NCBI GenBank assembly: GCA_964651705.1
Contig: CAZYWZ010000009.1
Span: forward strand, 1-64,000
Direction: 5' to 3'
Length of the DNA: 64,000 nt
Source: JADLBR01 sp964651705
GTDB lineage: Bacteria; Verrucomicrobiota; Verrucomicrobiia; JADLBR01
The position numbers and the translations under genes were made by a program. The first letter of the stretch is position 1. Every line of letters starts with the position of its first letter. The notes beneath the pieces were generated by a model. That model was not told the origin of the DNA, did no database searches, and saw nothing but the letters and a program-made list of their open reading frames with translations. Below, piece after piece: positions 58,750-64,000 of the stretch.

Positions 58750-59223
58750 ATGGATCAGGAACCGAGAATCGGGGAGTTTGCGGGGCCGAGGATGGGGGAG
58801 GTGGGGAAGGACTGGGACCTGCGGGTGGCGAGCGCGCTGGAGGCCCACGATGTCAAGTATCAGGTGGACGAGGACGGGTGCTTTTTCGTTGCCTGGGAGT
58901 TCGAGAATGGGAGGTCGCACACGTGCCTGATCAGCTCGCGCACCGAGGAGTTTGGCGGGGTGGAGTTTCGGGTGGTGCAGGCCCCGTGTTGCCAACTGAA
59001 ACAGCCGCCCGATGCGAACGTGGCGAACCGGCTCCTGCTGGCCAACAACGTCATGCACCTCGGCGCGTGGTTCATGGCGGTGATCGGGGCGAGCTACGCG
59101 ATCGGCCTGAAGATCTACATCGCCGCGGACTGCCCCGCCGAGGAGCTGGTGTCCGTGGCTTTCGCCGTCTGCAAGCAGGCGGACGAGATCGAGAAAGACG
59201 TGACGGGTGCGGACGAGTTCTGA
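58750..59223 (+). CDS. YbjN-like (type III secretion chaperone-fold) protein
   Basis: This is a 157-residue protein preceded by a strong ribosome site, AAGGAGG at 58737-58743. The alternating strands and helices (LRVASALEAHDVKYQVDEDG, FFVAWEFENGRSHTCLISS, VANRLLLANNVMHLGAWFMA, LVSVAFAVCKQADEIE) match the YbjN/secretion-chaperone fold used for protein binding. It is followed 16 bases later by the SbcD-like gene and may be a chaperone or regulator of the SbcCD-like complex. The strong site suggests that it is made in excess of its neighbours. Confidence 0.62.
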   Translation: MDQEPRIGEFAGPRMGEVGKDWDLRVASALEAHDVKYQVDEDGCFFVAWEFENGRSHTCLISSRTEEFGGVEFRVVQAPCCQLKQPPDANVANRLLLANNVMHLGAWFMAVIGASYAIGLKIYIAADCPAEELVSVAFAVCKQADEIEKDVTGADEF

Positions 59224-59239
59224 CAAAAAGGAGTCCGCG

Positions 59240-60595
59240 ATGAAGCTCTATCACGTGGCCGATGTGCATCTGGGTCGAAGGCGGCTGGACGGCCGGCTCC
59301 CGGACGAAGACATGGCGGTGGCCTTCCGGTTCATCGCGGAGGCTGCGGTGGTAGATCGCGCGGACGTTTTCCTGATCGCGGGGGACCTGTTCGATCGCTC
59401 GCAGGTGGAGCCGCCGCACCTCAGGCAGGCGGAGGATGTGCTAGGCTTGCTGAAGGAGGCGGGGATCCCGGTCGTGGCGATCGAGGGCAACCACGACAAG
59501 CATTTCGTGCACTCGGACGAGCCGACCTGGGTCCAGTACCTGTGTGAGGATGGGCTTCTGACGTTGCTGCGTCCGGCCTTCGGGCCAGAGGGGGCAATCC
59601 TGAAGCCCTGGGATCCCGACCGGCGCCGGGGGTCATGGATCGACATCGGGGGCGCGCGGTTCGTGGGCGCGGGGTATCTGGGTGCGGCGACGCCGGCCAA
59701 GGTCCGGCAGATCCTCGATGCCGTGGACCCCGGCATGCCGATCGTGATGTTGCTCCACGCTGGTCCCGACTATTTCGTGGGCGAGGGGGGCGGGTTCAGC
59801 CGGGAGGATCTGGCGCTGCTGAAGGATAGGGTCCGCTATCTCGCCCTCGGCCACATCCACAGGCCGATGCGGCACGGGGATTTCGCACGCAACCCCGGTT
59901 CGCCGGAGAACTGTGACCTCAGGGAGGCCGCCCACGATCCGCCGGGGTCCGGGGAACAGGCGGGGCGCGGCTATGCGGTCGTCGAGTTCGATCCGGCGGT
60001 GGCGGGCGGGGACACGCGCATCGAGATCCGCAGCAACCCGCGGCGCCCGTGCCGGATGGTGGAACTGGATTGCTCGCCGTTCGGGAACAAGACGAAGCAC
60101 GGGTCGGAGGCGCTGGTGAAAGCGGCCGTCGCCGAGATCCGTGAGGGGCGTGCGCCGCCGGAGGCCGTGATCGATCTCAGGCTGGTGGGTCGACTCAACC
60201 TCAATCGCATCGCCCTGGATCAGGCCGTGGCCTCGGAGGAGATCCGTGAGGGAGCCGGGGTATTTGCGGTGTCGATCGACTCCTCGCGCCTGAATATCGA
60301 GGGCGGCGGTTTTGGTGGCCCCGACGGGGCGGCGATGGTGTCTCGGGAAGATCTGGAGAAAGGGGCGATCCGCTCCGTGGTGGACGAGCAGCAACTGTGG
60401 GGCCTGTGTGATCGGGCCCAGGAATTCGCCGATCTGTTTTTCGGGCTCAAGGAGTCCGTCCGCCTCGGCGCGTCCCGCGATGCGCTCGCGGAACAGGTGC
60501 TGCAGAGCCCGCTGTTGGGTTGCGTGCGGGACGCGCTCGCCGCGGCGGCATCGGGACAGGCCGGCGGCAAAGCTGAAGGAGGGGAGACCCGATGA
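59240..60595 (+). CDS. sbcD: SbcD/Mre11-like nuclease
   Basis: This is a 451-residue protein with AAAAAGGAG upstream. The metallophosphoesterase motifs are in order: ADVHLG (7-12), IAGDLFDRS, IEGNHDKHF, a VMLLHAGPDYF segment and LALGHIHRP. These bind two manganese ions for 3'-5' exonuclease and endonuclease activity. It pairs with the SbcC-like ATPase encoded next, with a 4-base overlap. The complex opens and cuts hairpins and protein-blocked DNA ends and can act on phage or plasmid DNA. The long C-terminal region (about 270-451) is less conserved. In this island it may be a defence-specific paralog. Confidence 0.78.
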   Translation: MKLYHVADVHLGRRRLDGRLPDEDMAVAFRFIAEAAVVDRADVFLIAGDLFDRSQVEPPHLRQAEDVLGLLKEAGIPVVAIEGNHDKHFVHSDEPTWVQYLCEDGLLTLLRPAFGPEGAILKPWDPDRRRGSWIDIGGARFVGAGYLGAATPAKVRQILDAVDPGMPIVMLLHAGPDYFVGEGGGFSREDLALLKDRVRYLALGHIHRPMRHGDFARNPGSPENCDLREAAHDPPGSGEQAGRGYAVVEFDPAVAGGDTRIEIRSNPRRPCRMVELDCSPFGNKTKHGSEALVKAAVAEIREGRAPPEAVIDLRLVGRLNLNRIALDQAVASEEIREGAGVFAVSIDSSRLNIEGGGFGGPDGAAMVSREDLEKGAIRSVVDEQQLWGLCDRAQEFADLFFGLKESVRLGASRDALAEQVLQSPLLGCVRDALAAAASGQAGGKAEGGETR

Positions 60596-63549
60596 TCATC
60601 CAATCGATCCGTCTGCAGAACATCAAGTCGTACGGGGATGGGCCGGACGGCGAAGGCGTCACGGTCACGTTTCAGCCCGGGATCAATCGCATCGCGGGGC
60701 GCAACGGGCACGGGAAGAGCACGCTCATCGAGAGCCTGGGCTACGCCCTCTTCCTCGCGGAGCCCCAGTACGCGGAGAATTTTCAGTTGGCAACGTATCT
60801 GTTGCGCAACGGGGCCAAGGCCGGCGAGATCGACGTGACCTTTGGCCACGGCGGCGAGACCTACCGCGTGGAGCGGGGGGTGGGCGCCCAGAGCCGACGG
60901 CGCCCGAAAGTCGTGGACTGCGCCGACGGGAGCATCTGCGCGGAGGGGGACGAGGAGGTGCGCCAGTTCCTGTGTCGCCTGTTTCGACTCGGCGATGCCA
61001 AGAGGCTAGCGGAGCTGTTCGAGAAATTGGTCGGGGTGAAACAGGGGCGCCTGACTTTGCCCTTCGACTCGAAGCCGGCCGAGGCGAAACGGTTCTTTGA
61101 GCCGCTGCTGGAGGTGGACGTTTTCCGCCATTGCTTCGACAGCCTCAAGCCTGTCGTCGATCAGATCGAGGACCTGATACACGGGCAGCAAGAGGATCGG
61201 GCAGCGGCGCAGGCGCGGGTGGAAGAGCGCCAGGACAGTGCCGAGAAGCTCGATGCGGCCAGCAAGAGGGTCGCGGAGTTGACCGAAAAACTGGAAACGG
61301 CGCGGAGGGAGGAAGCGGGGGCCCGAAAGGCGAAGCAACGGTGGGAGGAGTTGGAGCGTTGCGCGAACGCGGCGCGCGAGGCATGGCAGACCGCCAAGGC
61401 GGCCGCGGATGCGTCCGCGGAAGCAGTGCGGTCGGCGAAACAACAATTGGACGAGTCGGAGCGGGCGGCCGCGACCGTCAGGGATCATCAGGCGGCGCAC
61501 GAAACATTCCGGGCGGCGGAGGCGAGGCTCAAGGATCTGGCGACCAAGCGGACGGCAAGGGATCGGCTTTTGGCCGAACGGGGCAAGGCGGAGAAGGGGC
61601 AGACCCAGATGGAGGAGCGGTCGAAGGCCGCAGGGGATCAGGCCAAGGCCCTTGAGGGGGATCGGGCCAAGAGGGAGAAGGCCCTGGCCGAGTCGGAGGC
61701 GCGGGCCAAGAAGATCGACGGGGAGTTGGCGGATAGCGCGGAGGCGTTCAAGCGACAACAGCGGTCCGCCAAGGAGGCCGGGGCGGATCGGGAGAGGATT
61801 CAGGGATTTATCGATGGGTTGCCGGAGGCGTTGGAGGATTTCGAATCGCGGGCCGAGACGATAGGCATCCTGGGGGATAAGGTGGCGGCGTGGGATGCCA
61901 AGGGGCTCACGGCGGCCCGGGATGGGGAGGGGTCTGCCGCCGAGGCGCTTGAGGCCGCAATCAAGGAACTCACCAAGGCCCAGGCGAGAGAGAAATCACT
62001 GAGCGAACAGCTCGAGCAGATCAAGGGGGGGCTTTGCCCGTTCCTCAAGGAGGCGTGCCGGCAGTTTGATCCCTCCAAGGTTCGAGAGGATCTGGCAGAG
62101 GTCAGGGGGGCGGTGACGCGCCTTGAGGCAAAGGCGGACGCGGCCCGAAAGGCGCACCAGAAGGCCAAGAAGGCACTCGATACGCTCCAGAAGGCCGAGG
62201 GGCAGTTCACCGAGGATCGCGCCAAGTTGACGGGCGAGATCCGCGAGTTCCGGAGGTTGGCGACGGCGCTGGCGGCGCCGGTGGTCGCATCTGCCGCAGA
62301 GCGCTTGCGCCGCTGGCAGGATAGGGTGCAACCGATGCCCCCCGCGCCGGGGATCGACGGGATCGACACGACTCCCGCGGGCGTCGTTGTCCTGCACGGC
62401 TGCGTGAAGCAGTTTGCGGCCGCCGCGGCGGCCTGGTGGCAAAAGCAGGAAGCGATCGTCGCCCAGAGCATCCAAGAGGCCGACGATCAGGCCAGTGCCC
62501 GCCAGAGGATGGAAAATGAATCTGCCAACCTGCGCGAGACGATCGGGCAACTGAAGGTTGAGGTCGCATCGCTGGCGGAGAAGGTCGCGGGGCAGAAAGC
62601 TCTCGAGAGCAGTCTGGCTGCGCGGGCCGAGGCCGAGGCCAAGCGGATCGCCGAAGTGGACGGGCAGATGGCCCCGCTCGCGACCGTGCCTGACGAGATT
62701 CAGGCCGAGGAGGCCCGGCGCGATGCGAACCGCGCGGGCCACGAAAAGGTCTTGGCCGCGCGGGATGCCGCCGGAAAATTGGAGGAGCGGCGGCAGGCGC
62801 TGGCCGAAAGCGATGCCAAACAGAGGCGCGCGGCGGATGCGGTCCGCGAAAAGGAGGCGACGAGAGACAATGCCTGCAAGGCATTCGATCCGCTGGAGCT
62901 TGGGCGTGCCAGAGAGGCCCACGAGGGTCATCTAAAAACGACGGCCAACGCCGACACGGATCTGAGGCATGCCCGCGCCGAGCGCGAAGCGCAGGAAAGG
63001 CGCCAGAAAGAGTGGCAGGCGGCATGCGCGGCCCGGGATCGGATCGATGCGGAGATCGCCCGCCTGAAGGCCGGGGAGGCCCTCGCGGAACTGGCCCGCA
63101 AAGTCCTGCGGGATTCGGCGCCCGCCGTGGCCCAGCACCTCTGCGACAGGATCGCGGCGCGCGCCCAGCGCACCTTCAACCGCATCAACCACGAGGCCGC
63201 CGAACTCTCTTGGGACGCGGGCCATTACAGCCTCCGGATCGCGCCAGGGGACCGCCGCTTCGCCATGCTCTCCGGTGGCGAGCAGACCAAATTGGCGCTC
63301 TCGATGACCCTCGCCATGATCGAGGAATTCAGCGGCCAGAGGCTCTGCATCTTCGACGAGCCCACCTACGGCGTCGATGCCGATAGCCGCCACCGCCTCG
63401 CCGACGCCGTCCTCGAATTGCACCAGGCCGCCGGCCTCGAGCAGCTGTTGCTGGTCTCCCACGACGATGCCTTCGAGGGGAAAATCGAGAACGCGGTCGT
63501 CCTAGACAAGACGAGACCCGCCGGAAGCCGCCTCGCCCATGCCGATTAA
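60592..63549 (+). CDS. sbcC: SbcC/Rad50-like ATPase
   Basis: This is a 985-residue SMC-type protein. Walker A is in GRNGHGKSTLIES (about 36-48). Two long Ala/Glu/Lys coiled coils flank a hook at about 479-486, CPFLKEAC, in which two Cys are six residues apart instead of the CPxC of Rad50. The C-terminal head has the ABC signature LSGGEQTKLALS, Walker B LCIFDEPTYGVD and a switch His in LLLVSHDD. It would dimerise through the hook and drive SbcD by ATP hydrolysis. Start overlaps the sbcD stop (ATGA). It is close to the normal length of SbcC. Confidence 0.8.
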   Translation: MIIQSIRLQNIKSYGDGPDGEGVTVTFQPGINRIAGRNGHGKSTLIESLGYALFLAEPQYAENFQLATYLLRNGAKAGEIDVTFGHGGETYRVERGVGAQSRRRPKVVDCADGSICAEGDEEVRQFLCRLFRLGDAKRLAELFEKLVGVKQGRLTLPFDSKPAEAKRFFEPLLEVDVFRHCFDSLKPVVDQIEDLIHGQQEDRAAAQARVEERQDSAEKLDAASKRVAELTEKLETARREEAGARKAKQRWEELERCANAAREAWQTAKAAADASAEAVRSAKQQLDESERAAATVRDHQAAHETFRAAEARLKDLATKRTARDRLLAERGKAEKGQTQMEERSKAAGDQAKALEGDRAKREKALAESEARAKKIDGELADSAEAFKRQQRSAKEAGADRERIQGFIDGLPEALEDFESRAETIGILGDKVAAWDAKGLTAARDGEGSAAEALEAAIKELTKAQAREKSLSEQLEQIKGGLCPFLKEACRQFDPSKVREDLAEVRGAVTRLEAKADAARKAHQKAKKALDTLQKAEGQFTEDRAKLTGEIREFRRLATALAAPVVASAAERLRRWQDRVQPMPPAPGIDGIDTTPAGVVVLHGCVKQFAAAAAAWWQKQEAIVAQSIQEADDQASARQRMENESANLRETIGQLKVEVASLAEKVAGQKALESSLAARAEAEAKRIAEVDGQMAPLATVPDEIQAEEARRDANRAGHEKVLAARDAAGKLEERRQALAESDAKQRRAADAVREKEATRDNACKAFDPLELGRAREAHEGHLKTTANADTDLRHARAEREAQERRQKEWQAACAARDRIDAEIARLKAGEALAELARKVLRDSAPAVAQHLCDRIAARAQRTFNRINHEAAELSWDAGHYSLRIAPGDRRFAMLSGGEQTKLALSMTLAMIEEFSGQRLCIFDEPTYGVDADSRHRLADAVLELHQAAGLEQLLLVSHDDAFEGKIENAVVLDKTRPAGSRLAHAD

Positions 63550-64000
63550 CGGGGAATTGCACACTGGCCTGCGAGTGACACGCCATCGAGTCGATCGCTC
63601 ACGCCACACAGGTGTGCGGAACGAAAGCGTGACTGGACGGGTATCCGACCTTCCGGGGTCAGATCAGTTGCGCTACCGATCACGCGAACGAAGGGGGTGA
63701 TCCCGACGTAGCTTGACGCCCGTTCGCTATTTAACGTCTGACTGTGGCGCCACGGTGGGTGCTTCCACCGCGTGAACAAATCCATCCATGGCCTCCAGCA
63801 CTACCGGATCGAGGTTGGGCGACATGATCACCGGAATGAGGCACGAAAGTTCAATTTCTCGACCACCCAGATGGGTGACCCGGTGATAGCAACGAAAGCA
63901 ATCGTGCCCTCCGCCAACGCCCCAGACATTAAAAACCGTTTCACACCACTCTAACCCAGAGCCTGCGAATCTTCGCCGTGTGAGAATTTCTGAGTGGCCG
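63550..64000. other. Right-end region without a supported gene
   Basis: These are 451 bases after sbcC. A minus-strand frame is open from the window edge to a TAG at 63727-63729 (about 90 codons), and a plus-strand frame runs 63772-63954; neither has a recognisable family or ribosome site. Small inverted repeats are present (CACAC/GTGTG near 63608 and GGTGG/CCACC near 63757). It may hold the 3' end of a gene that lies mostly outside the window. Confidence 0.35.

Noticed and set aside
63550..64000. tRNA or attachment site at the right edge
   Set aside because: Short inverted repeats are present, but no cloverleaf, CCA end or matching direct repeat could be placed.

Overview
The window is high-GC bacterial DNA with little space between genes, many 4-base stop/start overlaps and frequent GTG/TTG starts. 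No rRNA or taxonomic marker gene is present. A secreted protein with an RHN..CRYY..CKICGG tail and the general gene style suggest the PVC superphylum (Verrucomicrobiota, Planctomycetota and relatives). That placement is inference.

Almost the whole window is a defence island. From left to right: (1) bases 1-2332: an apparent insertion-sequence end that cuts off a gene, a single-domain PqiA-like membrane protein and a B12-binding radical SAM enzyme. (2) 2349-7713: two large divergent membrane proteins, one with a HEPN-type R-N-x5-H motif and TPR-like repeats. (3) 7737-11120: a minus-strand four-gene operon ending in a Lon-like (S16) peptidase-like protein without an ATPase. (4) 11325-18681: a cluster of NADase-type effector genes: TIR plus H-type lectin, TIR plus a decayed IS630-like transposase domain, a macro-like domain plus a deoxyribosyltransferase/TIR-like domain, and TIR plus four membrane spans with a membrane partner. 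A secreted nuclease and a small secreted protein follow. (5) 18748-22498: a TIR gene remnant and a minus-strand cassette: ARPP-1-like protein, two paralogous ~190-residue proteins, and an M48-like metallopeptidase with TerB domain.

(6) 23276-45169 is the centrepiece: a type III CRISPR-Cas locus with a reverse transcriptase. The order is CorA-like membrane effector, HD-less Cas10 with a GGDE palm motif, two double-RAMP proteins, an intact RHH antitoxin with an internally deleted VapC toxin, two TIGR03986-type RAMP proteins, a phage-type WDGH protein, Cas6, and an array of 47 repeats and 46 spacers. A second copy of the metallopeptidase cassette (without ARPP-1) follows, then RT, cas1 and cas2. 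The two cassette copies are direct repeats that bracket the effector genes and the array, and they share a tract of about 395 bp with no difference that I could find by eye.

(7) 45610-54245: a small membrane protein, an unknown gene coupled to a PLD nuclease, two more TIR proteins (one cut off after a single WD40 repeat), and two coupled secreted or anchored proteins. (8) 54355-58486: a SLOG/TrkA-N/RyR membrane sensor coupled to a dual-specificity phosphatase, and another TIR protein. (9) 58538-63549: a long inverted repeat and a YbjN-like/SbcD/SbcC operon. The last 450 bases hold no gene that I can support.

How it may work together (inference): the CRISPR module would acquire spacers, possibly from RNA through the RT, process crRNA with Cas6, sense target RNA with the RAMP/Cas10 complex and signal to the CorA-like membrane effector. 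The TIR, Lon-like, PLD and RyR systems are independent or layered abortive-infection modules. No computation was run; identities and family names come from reading motifs.
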